The notes beneath the pieces were generated by a model that saw only the letters and a program-made list of their open reading frames with translations, was not told the DNA's origin and did not search any database. Source: Halorientalis regularis (GTDB taxonomy: Archaea > Halobacteriota > Halobacteria > Halobacteriales > Haloarculaceae). From it: DNA of 47,242 bases. The stretch is from contig NZ_JALJCL010000020.1 of the NCBI RefSeq assembly GCF_023698535.1, positions 1 through 47,242 on the forward strand, written 5' to 3'. Positions within the stretch are counted from its first letter, which is position 1. Every line of letters begins with the position of its first letter. The position numbers and the translations under genes were made by a program. This document shows, in pieces, positions 24,824-33,680 of the stretch.

Positions 24824-26127
24824 GCGTCCGGCCCCTGGTACGCCGCCAGCGTCGCCGACACGCCGCCGTCTGTCGACTCCCAGACAACCGAGATCTCGGC
24901 GTCGCTGGCGACGCCGAGGCGGGCCTGGTTGCCCGCGACGACGGCGGCCTCGCCCTCGATAGTCCCGGACGCGTTGGCCGCGGGCCACCGCCCGCCGCTC
25001 TCGGTCACCTCCAGTTGGCCGGCCGCCGTGTCGGGGATCGAACCAGCACCGACGAACCCGGTCCCGCGGAAGACGAGTTCGCTCGCTCTGACCGAGTCCC
25101 CGCCGTCGTGGGAGACGGTCATCACGCCCACGCCGTCGCCGCGGCTCTCGTACTCGAAGGAGAACGACACCTGTGGCGGGCGGTCGCTCCCGCCGCCCGA
25201 GGAGCCGTACCGGGGCCCGAGCCTGCTGACCGACGCCGTGTCGGCCGTGCCGTCGACGACGGCGGTTCGGCCGTCCGACGTGACCGACGGCGAGGCGAGC
25301 GGATCGAACACGGTGTGCTCGGCGACAAGGCTCTCGACCGCCGCGGTGTCGACTGCCGACCGACTCTCGAAGACGAACACGCCCGTGAAGGCGGCGGAAC
25401 TGCCGTTCAGCCGCCAGCGGAAGCCGTCGGCGACCGCGCCGTCGAGGAACGACGCTTCGTCGTGGGTCCGGCCGCCGACGACGGCTCCCGAGCCCAGCCG
25501 GGACAGCAGCGTCCGGCAGTCGGGGTTCGCGTCGGTGTACCGGTCGGCCATCCCCTGCTTGGCGTCGATGATCGCCTCGATCTTCCCCTCGGCATCGCCG
25601 AGCGTCCCGGCCCGGATGGCCGTGTCCGACGAGACCGCGGCGGTCCCGCCCGGTCCACCCGTGTAGAACGTGTAGCCGTGGTAGGTCTCGCCCTCGGCGT
25701 AACCGTTTGCCGAGAGGAACGACTGGAACGCGTCGGCGTCGATGTCGCCGGTCAGGACCATCCCGCCGCCGATCAGGTACAGGCCGGACAGGTCCGAGAG
25801 CGTGATCCCCTCCAGTTGCCTGGTCGCACCGGTCAGGCCGCCGAACGCGCTCCCTTCAACGGCGGACTCGTGTTCGAAGATCGCACCAGGGTTGGCCGCC
25901 GTGAACTCGTAGTGGTCGGTGCCCATCGCGGCCGGTGCGGGCAGCCAGTCGGCGAAGGCCAGGACCGATCCGCCACCGCCGCCACCGTCGTCACCGTCCT
26001 CGGTCGGCGTGTCGGTGCCGTCGCTCTGCAGACAGCCGCCGAGGCCGACTGTGAGACCGCCGGCCAGGAGGGTGCCGCCCGTCCGGAGGACGCGACGGCG
26101 CGGGGCATCATGCATAGTAGGAGACAT
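24820..26127 (-). CDS. Tat-exported lipoprotein, haloarchaea-specific
   Basis: 435 residues. The N-terminus PRRRVLRTGGTLLAGG followed by LGGC is a twin-arginine signal with a lipobox, so the protein is folded, exported and lipid-anchored. A Gly/Asp/Glu-rich linker follows. The mature part is beta-rich with no enzyme motif that I recognise. The C-terminus (about 330-430) resembles an Ig-like region used in other halobacterial lipoproteins. Starting at the in-frame Met four codons later would also retain the signal. AAGTATTC about 25-30 bases upstream is a likely TATA. The stop shares CTAG with the zinc-ribbon gene. Confidence 0.75.
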   Translation of the reverse strand: MSPTMHDAPRRRVLRTGGTLLAGGLTVGLGGCLQSDGTDTPTEDGDDGGGGGGSVLAFADWLPAPAAMGTDHYEFTAANPGAIFEHESAVEGSAFGGLTGATRQLEGITLSDLSGLYLIGGGMVLTGDIDADAFQSFLSANGYAEGETYHGYTFYTGGPGGTAAVSSDTAIRAGTLGDAEGKIEAIIDAKQGMADRYTDANPDCRTLLSRLGSGAVVGGRTHDEASFLDGAVADGFRWRLNGSSAAFTGVFVFESRSAVDTAAVESLVAEHTVFDPLASPSVTSDGRTAVVDGTADTASVSRLGPRYGSSGGGSDRPPQVSFSFEYESRGDGVGVMTVSHDGGDSVRASELVFRGTGFVGAGSIPDTAAGQLEVTESGGRWPAANASGTIEGEAAVVAGNQARLGVASDAEISVVWESTDGGVSATLAAYQGPDA

Positions 26128-26204
26128 GACCGCGAGAGAATACTTAGTTCCACCGGACGGGCAGAGCCGAACGACTTTAGCCCCGGACGCGTGGAAGGGA
26201 TGAC

Positions 26205-27947
26205 GTGAACCCCGCCCGGATCGAGTCGGAGTTTCCCGCGCCCGCCTACCGCGGGAACCAGGAGCAGGCCCTGGCGGACATCCGCGCCGCGTTCGAGGCC
26301 GGCAACGACGTGGTGCTGGTGCGTGCCCCCACCGGGAGCGGCAAGTCCCTGCTCGCCCGGGCCATCGCCGGTTCGGCCCGAACAGCGGGCGAAGCAGATG
26401 CCAACGAGCCCATCGGCGCGTACTACACCACGCCCCAGGTCTCCCAGCTCGACGACGTGGCCAGCGACGACCTGCTGGAGGACCTGGAGATCATCCGCGG
26501 GAAGAACAACTACTCCTGTATCCTGCCGGGCGAGACCGATACCCCCGTGGATCAGGCCCCCTGCAACCGCGAGCGGATGTTCGACTGTCAGGTCAAACAC
26601 CGCTGTCCGTACTTCTCGGACCGATCCATCGCCGCCAACCGCCCCATCGCCGCGATGACGCTGGCCTATTTCATGCAGACCGCCGGTTCCGACGTGTTCG
26701 GCCAGCGCGACGTGGTGGTCATCGACGAGGCCCACGGCCTCGCCGAGTGGGCCGAGATGTACGCGACTATCGACCTCTCACCCCGTCGCGTCCCGGTCTG
26801 GGGCGACGTACAGCCCCCGGACATCGACGGCCCCGACGACGCCGAGGGGTACGCCGAGACGGTCATGCGGATCGCCTCGCGCCGCCAGGAGGAGTTGCGC
26901 GGCAACGCCGAACTCGACCCCGACGAGGTGGCCGAACGCGACCGGCTCACCGAACTCGTCTCGGAACTCCAGTGGTTCCTCGAGGACTACCGGGACCCCG
27001 ACAGCGCGACGACGTGGGTCGTCGATCAGCCCGACGGCGCGGGGACGGCCGTGACGATCAAGCCGATGAATCCCGAGCGCTATCTCAAGCACACCGTCTG
27101 GGATCGCGGGCAGAAGTTCGCCCTGCTGTCGGCGACCATCCTCAGCAAGGACGCGTTCTGTGCCGGCGCGGGACTGGACCCCTCGCGGGTCGCGCTCGTG
27201 GAGGTCGACCACACCTTCCCCGTCGAGAACCGCCCGCTGTACGACGTGACACAGGGGAAGATGACCTACGAGGAGCGCGACCGGACCCTCCCACACATGG
27301 CCGAAACGCTGGTGCGGATCATGCAGGTCCACCCGTCGGAGAAGGGGCTTGTCCACTGCCACTCCTACGGGATTCAGGAGCGACTGGTCGATCACCTCTC
27401 AGAGCACGGCGTCGACGAGCGGCTTCGCGTCCACGACCGCGAGAACCGCGACGCGGTCCTCTCGACGTGGAAGCGAAGCGACGGCAACGAGGTCTTCCTC
27501 TCGGTCAAGATGGAGGAGGCGCTGGATCTGGAGGGCGACCTGGCGCGGTGGCAACTGCTCTGCAAAGCGCCCTACCCCAACACGCGGGACTCGCGGGTGG
27601 CCCAGCGGCTCGAAGACGGCCAGTGGGGCTGGTACTACCGCGCGGCGCTCCGGACAGTCATCCAGGCCTGCGGCCGGGTCGTTCGAGCGCCCGACGACTA
27701 CGGGGCGACGTATCTCGGCGATTCCTCCCTGTTGGACCTCTTCGAGCGCGCTCGCACGGACATGCCCGACTGGTTCGCCGAGCAGGTCGACCGGATGTCG
27801 AAGCCCGACCTGCCGGCCCTGGATTCGGGGGCGGCGGTCGGCGAGACGGGGTCCCGGAGTCGGTCACGTTCCCGGTCACGGTCGCGTCGCTCGTCGACCC
27901 GCGACTCCGACGGCTCCCACCCCCTGTCGGACGTCTGGGATAGCTAG
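26205..27947 (+). CDS. XPD/DinG-type iron-sulfur superfamily 2 DNA helicase
   Basis: 580 residues from a GTG 29 bases after a CTTTAG box. Walker A is APTGSGKS (41-48), the DEAH box is D174-H177 (VVIDEAHG), and four cysteines C105, C120, C128 and C134 lie between them, as expected for the 4Fe-4S domain of XPD/Rad3 helicases. Motif VI appears as QACGRVVRAPDDYG near residue 490. The enzyme should unwind 5'-to-3' in repair or recombination. The C-terminus is an unusual run of Ser-Arg dipeptides followed by a DSDGSHPLSDVWDS end. Eight residues of SR repeat probably arose by codon slippage. Confidence 0.9.
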   Translation: MNPARIESEFPAPAYRGNQEQALADIRAAFEAGNDVVLVRAPTGSGKSLLARAIAGSARTAGEADANEPIGAYYTTPQVSQLDDVASDDLLEDLEIIRGKNNYSCILPGETDTPVDQAPCNRERMFDCQVKHRCPYFSDRSIAANRPIAAMTLAYFMQTAGSDVFGQRDVVVIDEAHGLAEWAEMYATIDLSPRRVPVWGDVQPPDIDGPDDAEGYAETVMRIASRRQEELRGNAELDPDEVAERDRLTELVSELQWFLEDYRDPDSATTWVVDQPDGAGTAVTIKPMNPERYLKHTVWDRGQKFALLSATILSKDAFCAGAGLDPSRVALVEVDHTFPVENRPLYDVTQGKMTYEERDRTLPHMAETLVRIMQVHPSEKGLVHCHSYGIQERLVDHLSEHGVDERLRVHDRENRDAVLSTWKRSDGNEVFLSVKMEEALDLEGDLARWQLLCKAPYPNTRDSRVAQRLEDGQWGWYYRAALRTVIQACGRVVRAPDDYGATYLGDSSLLDLFERARTDMPDWFAEQVDRMSKPDLPALDSGAAVGETGSRSRSRSRSRSRRSSTRDSDGSHPLSDVWDS

Positions 27948-28030
27948 AAGAACGACACCGTCGCGTAGGCGACGGGCGAGCCGATCATCAGGATCACGAA
28001 GATGATCGCGATGATCTGTTTTCGATCCAT
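27944..28030 (-). CDS. 28-residue single-helix membrane peptide
   Basis: ATG at 28030 opens a 28-codon frame: a short basic start (MDRKQ) followed by one hydrophobic helix (IIAIIFVILMIGSPVAYA) and a TVSFF end. The codon choice is GC-rich as in neighbours, and CCTAATT lies about 25 bases upstream, suiting a leaderless promoter. Its TAG overlaps the helicase stop in a CTAG. I believe similar peptides (MDRKQ-x-hydrophobic) exist in other haloarchaea, but I cannot confirm this here. Confidence 0.6.
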   Translation of the reverse strand: MDRKQIIAIIFVILMIGSPVAYATVSFF

Positions 28031-28076
28031 ACGTCCGATTCGTGACCACGGGAATTAGGGTTTTCGCACTCGCAGG

Positions 28077-29108
28077 TCACTCGACCCGCGCGTCCACGAC
28101 GACGTGGGCGACCCCTTCGCTGTACCCCTTGACTTTGCGGCGGTCCAGAATCTTCACCGCCCGGTCGCGGTCGGCGGCGGCCGCGGTCAGGCGGTCGACC
28201 GGGCGGTCGTAGACGAGCGACTCGGGCGTGGCCTCGTGCATATGGACGATCCCGCCGGGTTCGAGGGCGGAAAGCGCCGCGTCCAGGTACTCGTGAGCGT
28301 CGTAGTAGCCCATCACGATGCGGTCGGCCTCGACGCCGTCGGCAACGTCCCGGCAGTCCGCCCGGTACAGGTCGACTCGCTGGTGTACGTCGTTGAGTTT
28401 GGCGTTCTCCAGCAGATAGCGGAAGGAGGCCGGATTGATCTCCGCGGCGGTGACCCGCGCACCGGCCCGGGCCATCGGGAGCGTGAAGTAGCCGACGCCG
28501 GCGAACATGTCGAAGACTCGATCACCCTCGGCAACCACGTCGCCCATCCGCTTGCGTTCGGCCTTGTTGCCGGGCGAGAACATGACTTCGGCCAGGTCGA
28601 GCGCGTACCGGGTCCCGTGTTCGGTGTGGATCGTCTCGGTGTCACCCGCGCCAGCGATCACCGCCACGTCGGGTTCACGCTGGGTGCCGTCGATCCCGTG
28701 CCGAGCCAGCACGGTGTCGGCGTTGGCGTGCAGGTCGAGCAACGCCTCGCCAACCTCGTCGGGTCGCGGGGCGTCGCCGATGTCGACGAGGACGACCGTG
28801 CCGATGACGGCCCACGAACTCGGCGCTCGCTCGCGTTCCTCGGCCGTCCAGCCCCGCTCGCGGAGGTGATCGTCCAGATTCCGGAGGCGTGGCTCGGCTT
28901 CCTGCCGGACGACCTCCCGGACCGCCGTCCGTTCCGGCGGGGCCGTCACGGGAAGCGCGACAGCGTCCTCGCCGAACGGTCTGACACTGCGGTCGTCGTC
29001 GTAGACCCCTTCCTCGCGGAGTGTGTCGGCTGCGGTCTCGGCACGGCCCCTCGCGACGACCGCGGCGAGGGGGTCGCCATCGTCGGCCGTGGACGATTCC
29101 CCGCTCAT
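28077..29108 (-). CDS. taw2: tRNA wybutosine-pathway enzyme Taw2 (Trm5/TYW2 family)
   Basis: 343 residues. The Rossmann SAM site is VFDMFAGVGYFTLPMA followed by AAEINPASFRYLLENA, characteristic of the Trm5/TYW2 family acting at G37 of tRNA-Phe. The segment MFSPGNKAERKRM favours TYW2/Taw2, which transfers the 3-amino-3-carboxypropyl group of SAM, over the m1G37 methylase Trm5. Its ATG overlaps the nmd3 stop (ATGA), so the two are coupled, consistent with both acting in the translation apparatus. The alternative is a Trm5b paralog. Confidence 0.72.
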   Translation of the reverse strand: MSGESSTADDGDPLAAVVARGRAETAADTLREEGVYDDDRSVRPFGEDAVALPVTAPPERTAVREVVRQEAEPRLRNLDDHLRERGWTAEERERAPSSWAVIGTVVLVDIGDAPRPDEVGEALLDLHANADTVLARHGIDGTQREPDVAVIAGAGDTETIHTEHGTRYALDLAEVMFSPGNKAERKRMGDVVAEGDRVFDMFAGVGYFTLPMARAGARVTAAEINPASFRYLLENAKLNDVHQRVDLYRADCRDVADGVEADRIVMGYYDAHEYLDAALSALEPGGIVHMHEATPESLVYDRPVDRLTAAAADRDRAVKILDRRKVKGYSEGVAHVVVDARVE

Positions 29109-30244
29109 GTGTCGTCCTCGCCGTCGTTCGTGTCCCCGTCGTCCTCGGGCAGGACGTGCAGGCCGGCGCGGCTCTTCAGAACTGGGACGGTGTCGGCGTC
29201 GGGATCGAGATAGTCGGGACGGGCGACGGTCTTGGCCTCGTAGGTCTCCGGGTCCAGCACCTGCACGGCGTTCTCGTCCTCGACGGCGACCAGCGTCGTG
29301 TCCTCGGCGTCCTCGCGGGTCCCCAGCCGCCGGGCCTCGGGGGCGTTCTCGTCCTCGAAACTGGCCTCGAAGGGCTCGCCGGTCGTGACGCGGCGGCCTT
29401 TCAGGTTGCCCCGTACACTCCTGACGAGGACGGGGCCGTCGTCGTCCTCGGGGTCGATGACCTCGCCGGGGCGGTAGCGGGGCAGCCGGATGGCGTAGGT
29501 CACCCGGTAGACCTCGTTCCCGTCGCTGTCCTCGGTCACGAGGGTCTCGTTCGATGTGTAGGACCCCCCGAACTGGCGGATTATTCGCTCGGCGATGCCG
29601 CCGCCCATCTGCGTGGTCGAGATCTTCATGTCCAGGCCGCCCTCGACGTGGCTGGCCTCGGTGATGTAGGCGTTGCGGTCGCCTTTCTCCTCCCGATCGG
29701 CGATGTACTCCTGGGCGATGCGTTCTGCCTGTTCGAGTTCGCCGTCGCTCGGGTCGCGCTCGTCGGCCCGCACCTGCACGATGGCGGCGTACGAGCCGCC
29801 GGCGATGCGACCACACCGCTTGCAGGTCTCGCGGGAGATCTTCACGGGCACCAACACGTCCTCGACGACCGGCGTGTCCCGGACGATGCCGGAGAACCGG
29901 CAGTGCATCTTGATCGTCGTCGCGTCGACCTGTTCGGGCGCGACCTCCCAGTCGACGGACTCGGCTTCGAGGTGGACCGCCAGGGCTTCGCTGACCTCCT
30001 CGACGGCCACGTCGACGTAGTCGTCGGCCCCCACGTCTACCCAGCGGTTCCCCCGATGGACCGCGCCACACTGGGCACAGACCCGGATCTCGATGCGATC
30101 CGGGGCGTCCACGAGATCGAACTCCTCGAAGTAGCAGTCGTTACAGAGCACGCGATCCGGATCTCTGGGCTCGCCAGGGCGGGGTTCCGGCCGCTCCGGG
30201 ATGGTCTCCCCACACCGCGGACAGAATTCGCGTGACTCGCTCAT
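29105..30244 (-). CDS. nmd3: NMD3-family ribosome export/60S-type factor
   Basis: 379 residues from the ATG at 30244 (MSESREFCPRCGET). Paired CxxC motifs FCPRCG, VLCNDCY, RVCAQCGAV and ETCKRCGR cover the first 175 residues and match the zinc-binding N-terminus of NMD3, which in eukaryotes is the 60S export adaptor and in archaea probably a 50S assembly factor. The segment KISTTQMGGGIAERIIRQFG is also typical. It is encoded with taw2, and its longer upstream frame crosses the promoter. No membrane segments are present. Confidence 0.88.
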   Translation of the reverse strand: MSESREFCPRCGETIPERPEPRPGEPRDPDRVLCNDCYFEEFDLVDAPDRIEIRVCAQCGAVHRGNRWVDVGADDYVDVAVEEVSEALAVHLEAESVDWEVAPEQVDATTIKMHCRFSGIVRDTPVVEDVLVPVKISRETCKRCGRIAGGSYAAIVQVRADERDPSDGELEQAERIAQEYIADREEKGDRNAYITEASHVEGGLDMKISTTQMGGGIAERIIRQFGGSYTSNETLVTEDSDGNEVYRVTYAIRLPRYRPGEVIDPEDDDGPVLVRSVRGNLKGRRVTTGEPFEASFEDENAPEARRLGTREDAEDTTLVAVEDENAVQVLDPETYEAKTVARPDYLDPDADTVPVLKSRAGLHVLPEDDGDTNDGEDDT

Positions 30245-30326
30245 TGGCCCCCCGTATTCGATTCGGCCGGTTAAGCCTCGCGCTCTCGGCCGCACCGCCC
30301 CCTGAACTACCCCTGGCCACGCGGTG

Positions 30327-30335
30327 CTTAATTGG
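30327..30335 (+). promoter_or_regulatory. TATA box of htpX
   Basis: CTTAATTGG lies about 25 bases before the ATG at 30356, the spacing of a leaderless haloarchaeal promoter. This points to 30356, not the in-frame ATG at 30403, as the original htpX start. Confidence 0.5.
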
Positions 30336-30402
30336 ACGCGGCCCCTGCACGTCGTATGGAGTGGCAGCCAGACTGGGGGCTCCGGGGCCGTATCTGGTGA
30401 CC

Positions 30403-31224
30403 ATGCTCTTGCTCGGCGGCCTCTACGTCCTGTTCGTCGGCGTGCTCTCGCTGTACGTCCAGGGCATCCTGCCCATCCTGCTGGTGATGGGCGCGTTCGT
30501 GGGCGCGCAGTTTGTCGTCAGCGACAAACTGGCGCTCTGGAGTATGGGCGCGAGCGAGGGCGAGGAATCGGAGTGCACCGACCTCTACCGGCCGGTCCGG
30601 CGGCTCTCACAGCAGGCGGACCTGCCGATGCCGACGGTCGCCGTCGCCGAGTCGGGGGTACCCAACGCCTTCGCGACCGGCCGGTCCCAGCAGAACGGCA
30701 CCGTCTGCGTGACCACCGGTCTGCTGGCGACACTCGGCGCGGACGAGCTCGACGGCGTGCTGGCCCACGAACTCGCCCACATCGAGAACCGCGACGTGGC
30801 GGTGATGACCATCGCCTCGTTCCTCTCGACCATCGCCTTCCCGACCGTCCGGTGGGGGTTGCTGTTCGGCTGGCGCAACCGCCGCGGCGGTGGGGTCGTC
30901 GCCGTCATCGCCGTCTCGCTGGTCGTGTGGGTCGTCTCCGTCCTGTTGATCCACGCACTCAGCCGGTACCGGGAGTTCGCGGCCGACCGCGGCGGCGCGC
31001 TCATCACGGGCAACCCCGCCGCGCTGGCCTCGGCGCTGGCGACCATCGACGGTCGGCTGGATCGGGTGCCGAGAGAAAACCTGCGCGAACAGGCCGACAT
31101 GAACGCCTTCTTCGTGACCCCGATCGGCCGGAGGTTCATCGGGCGACTCGTCCGGATCCACCCCGCGACCGAGCGCCGGATCGGGGGGTTGCAGGTGCTC
31201 GAACGCGAACTGGCGGGGCGCTAG
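30403..31224 (+). CDS. htpX: HtpX-type membrane zinc metalloprotease with displaced N-terminus
   Basis: From 30403 the frame gives 273 residues with HELAH (VLAHELAHIENRD) as the zinc site and RYREFAADRGG as the third ligand region; two N-terminal and two central hydrophobic helices fit the family. It degrades misfolded membrane proteins. Haloarchaeal HtpX normally begins with a 15-20 residue segment starting MEWQ. That segment is present at 30356-30397 (MEWQPDWGLRGR) but in another frame, and it meets a TGA at 30398. A 1-base loss (or 2-base gain) near 30395 would restore one long frame. Either the gene is frameshifted at its 5' end, restarts at 30397/30403, or the read has an error. Confidence 0.85.
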   Translation: MLLLGGLYVLFVGVLSLYVQGILPILLVMGAFVGAQFVVSDKLALWSMGASEGEESECTDLYRPVRRLSQQADLPMPTVAVAESGVPNAFATGRSQQNGTVCVTTGLLATLGADELDGVLAHELAHIENRDVAVMTIASFLSTIAFPTVRWGLLFGWRNRRGGGVVAVIAVSLVVWVVSVLLIHALSRYREFAADRGGALITGNPAALASALATIDGRLDRVPRENLREQADMNAFFVTPIGRRFIGRLVRIHPATERRIGGLQVLERELAGR

Positions 31225-33071
31225 GACGACCCGTCCGTCGAGGCGTCTAGGTCCCGGATGGTGCCGGGCGGGACCGCCGGCGGCGTCCGTGGCGGGACCT
31301 CGGTCTCTGTCGCCGCATCGTCGACGGCCGCTCCGTCGTCGGCGTCGGCCGGCGTCGGGATGCGGACGCGAACGGTCGTCCCGCGGGGATCGTTGTCCTC
31401 GAAGGTGAGCGAGCCGCCCATCCGGGTGACGCCCCACTTGACGCCCCAGAGCCCCAGCCCGCTCCCGTGTTCGAGCGGGGCCTCGTCGCCGTCGACGACC
31501 GGCGAGCGCTCGGCCTCGGGGATGCCGGGGCCGTCGTCGGCGACGGCGATCTCGACGGGGCGGGCGGCCTCGGGGTCGACGGTGACGGACACGCCGACGG
31601 TCGGGTCGGCCGAGTCGTTGTGTTCGACGGCGTCCTCGGGAGCCTGCGAGTCAGGGCTCGTGGAGCCGTGCTCCACGGCGTTCTCGACCAAGTCTTCGAG
31701 GACGGGGTGGAGGATACGGTGGTCGGCCCGGGCGACGACGGTGTCTGGAGCCGACCAGGAGACGGTACAGTCCGCGTCTTCCCGGATCGTCTCGACGACG
31801 TCACGGACGACGGTGGACACGTCGGTGCGGGGGTCGGGCGTCACCGGGACGGCCATCATCCGCTCGATTCGGCGGGCCTTGTCGCCGGTCTCGGCGATAG
31901 ACAGCGCGGTATCGACGACCTCGTCGGCGATTTCGGCGGTGTCGTCGTCGGCCTGCTCGGCGATCACCTCCGCGCGGGTGACGATGGTCGCGGTCTCGTT
32001 GCGGAGGTTGTGTCGCAGGACGCGGTTGAGAACCGAGAGCCGCTGGCGGCGGGTGTACCGCTCGGTCACGTCCCGGAGGACGAGGGTGTGGCCGATACAG
32101 TGACCCTGCTCGTTCGTGAGTTCGGACACCGAGGGATCGAACTGTCGGGGACCGGTTGCGGTGTCCAGCCGCACGCCGTCGCGGTCGGCGAGGGCGTCGA
32201 CCGAGGTGCCCAGTACGTCGTCGATAGTCCGGTCGACGGGCGCTTCGTCGCCGGCGAACGATTGCCGCGCCCGTTCGTTGAGTCGGACGACCCGTCCGGC
32301 CCTGTCGGTGACGATCACGAGGTCGTCCATCTCCTCGAGGACGGTCTCCGGCCCGATGGTCCCAGCGGCAGGTAACCCCTCGAACAGCCGGTAGCGGGAG
32401 ACGGCAGCGACGGCGGCGACGGCACCGACGGCGATCGCGCCGGCACGGACCATCTCGTCGGCGACGCCCGGGACGGTCGCGTCGGTCACCCGGAGCGCCC
32501 CGTGGATGAAGTTCCCGACCCAGGGTGCGAGGACGATCACCGCCAGCCCGCCGCCGAGCGACAGACAGAGGTGGTCCCGGCGCAGACTCGTTCGGACGAG
32601 CAGCCCGACCGCGACGAGCAGGACGGTCGCGGAATAGAAGTGCATCGCTACGTAGCTGCTGTACACGCTGAGAACGAGTGTCTCGGAAGCCGTGGGGAAC
32701 AGACCGACTTCAACCAGCCCCACCCACGTGCCGGCCAGGGCGGCGACGACGGCGGGCGCGATCAGCGCCACCGTCCGCCGCCGAGACGTGAACTCGAAGA
32801 GGCCGTAGTACTCGAAGGCGAAGCGCGCCCACACGACCGGCATCACGACGACGATCAGGGGATAGACGCCCGTGGCGAGACTGACCGTCCCCGACGAGTA
32901 GTAGGCGACGGCGGTCCCGGCCGCCCCGGCGGCCAAGAGCCCGATGGTGGCCGCGAACCACTGCGCTCCGGCCCCGGGGCGTCGGCGGGCGGCCTGGACC
33001 GCGACAGCCGCGAACGCGACGGCACTGCACAGCGAGAGTGCCGTCACTGCCGGGGCGCCCTGTGCGGCCAT
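31221..33071 (-). CDS. 7TM-PAS sensor histidine kinase
   Basis: 616 residues. Seven hydrophobic helices fill about residues 1-225 (histidine kinase N-terminal 7TM type), then a PAS domain (about 243-340), the H box with H354 in LNRVLRHNLRNE, and an ATPase domain with ENAVEHGS, ADDGPGI and EHGSGLGLW. An inserted Ser/Asp/Glu-rich loop follows the N box. The ATG at 33071 is chosen because GGGTTTAAGCCC, a likely TATA, lies about 28-30 bases upstream. It senses a membrane or periplasmic signal. The stop overlaps the htpX stop in a CTAG. No response regulator is adjacent. Confidence 0.87.
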   Translation of the reverse strand: MAAQGAPAVTALSLCSAVAFAAVAVQAARRRPGAGAQWFAATIGLLAAGAAGTAVAYYSSGTVSLATGVYPLIVVVMPVVWARFAFEYYGLFEFTSRRRTVALIAPAVVAALAGTWVGLVEVGLFPTASETLVLSVYSSYVAMHFYSATVLLVAVGLLVRTSLRRDHLCLSLGGGLAVIVLAPWVGNFIHGALRVTDATVPGVADEMVRAGAIAVGAVAAVAAVSRYRLFEGLPAAGTIGPETVLEEMDDLVIVTDRAGRVVRLNERARQSFAGDEAPVDRTIDDVLGTSVDALADRDGVRLDTATGPRQFDPSVSELTNEQGHCIGHTLVLRDVTERYTRRQRLSVLNRVLRHNLRNETATIVTRAEVIAEQADDDTAEIADEVVDTALSIAETGDKARRIERMMAVPVTPDPRTDVSTVVRDVVETIREDADCTVSWSAPDTVVARADHRILHPVLEDLVENAVEHGSTSPDSQAPEDAVEHNDSADPTVGVSVTVDPEAARPVEIAVADDGPGIPEAERSPVVDGDEAPLEHGSGLGLWGVKWGVTRMGGSLTFEDNDPRGTTVRVRIPTPADADDGAAVDDAATETEVPPRTPPAVPPGTIRDLDASTDGSS

Positions 33072-33174
33072 GCTATCAACACACCAGAACTGCCAGGGCT
33101 TAAACCCGAGTCGAGAAACGGCTGCCGAAACGACAGTGAGCAGAGCCAAGAGCATCCGCTCTCACGGTGTGAGT

Positions 33175-33680
33175 ATGGGACTGTTCGAGCAACTCCGACG
33201 AGCCCTCGGAGTCGAGGCCGAGGCCGCCGCCACCCAGCCGGCCGACCCCGAGGACCTGTTCGGGATGAGCACCGCCTACGTCACGATGGCGGGCGATCTG
33301 GGGTTCGAGTCGGCCGGCGTCGCCGCGCTCTGTTTCGCCAGCGTCGACAGCGCCGACTTCACCGACGCCGGCGAAGCCGAGACCGGCACGGCTACGACTG
33401 GGTCGTCCTCCGCGACGACGACGTAGAAGCCCCCCTGACGAGCAGCCACTTCGCCGCCGACACCCTCGTCGAACGGGGTTACGGCTCCCGGTTGCTCGTG
33501 GCACTCGTTGCCGTCGAGCGGGGCGAAACCGCGCTCCCTGGCGACACCGCCGACCGCCCGCTGTACTGGGTATACTCGTTCCTGCGCGGCGCGTGCTATC
33601 CATTCACCCCGGTGGGCGACCGCGAGCGCGACTGGTACCCGCTCTGGCCCGAATCATCTCGGGGCCATCCCTGGGACTAG
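33175..33680 (+). pseudogene. pspAB remnant, internally deleted and frameshifted
   Basis: The first frame (33175-33426) starts MGLFEQLRRALGVEAEAA and LFGMSTAYVTMAGDLG, then a TDAGEAETG stretch and a stop. A second frame resumes at about 33390 with HGYDWVVLRDDDVEAPL, then HFAADTLVERGYGSRLL and ends DWYPLWPESSRGHPWD. The two halves line up end to end with haloarchaeal PspAB proteins (PspA-associated), which are about 195-200 residues. Two segments are missing, one at the frame change and one before DWYPLWP. No single protein can be made without frameshifting, so I call it a pseudogene. It lies divergent from the 7TM kinase and overlaps the receptor gene at CTAG. Confidence 0.75.
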
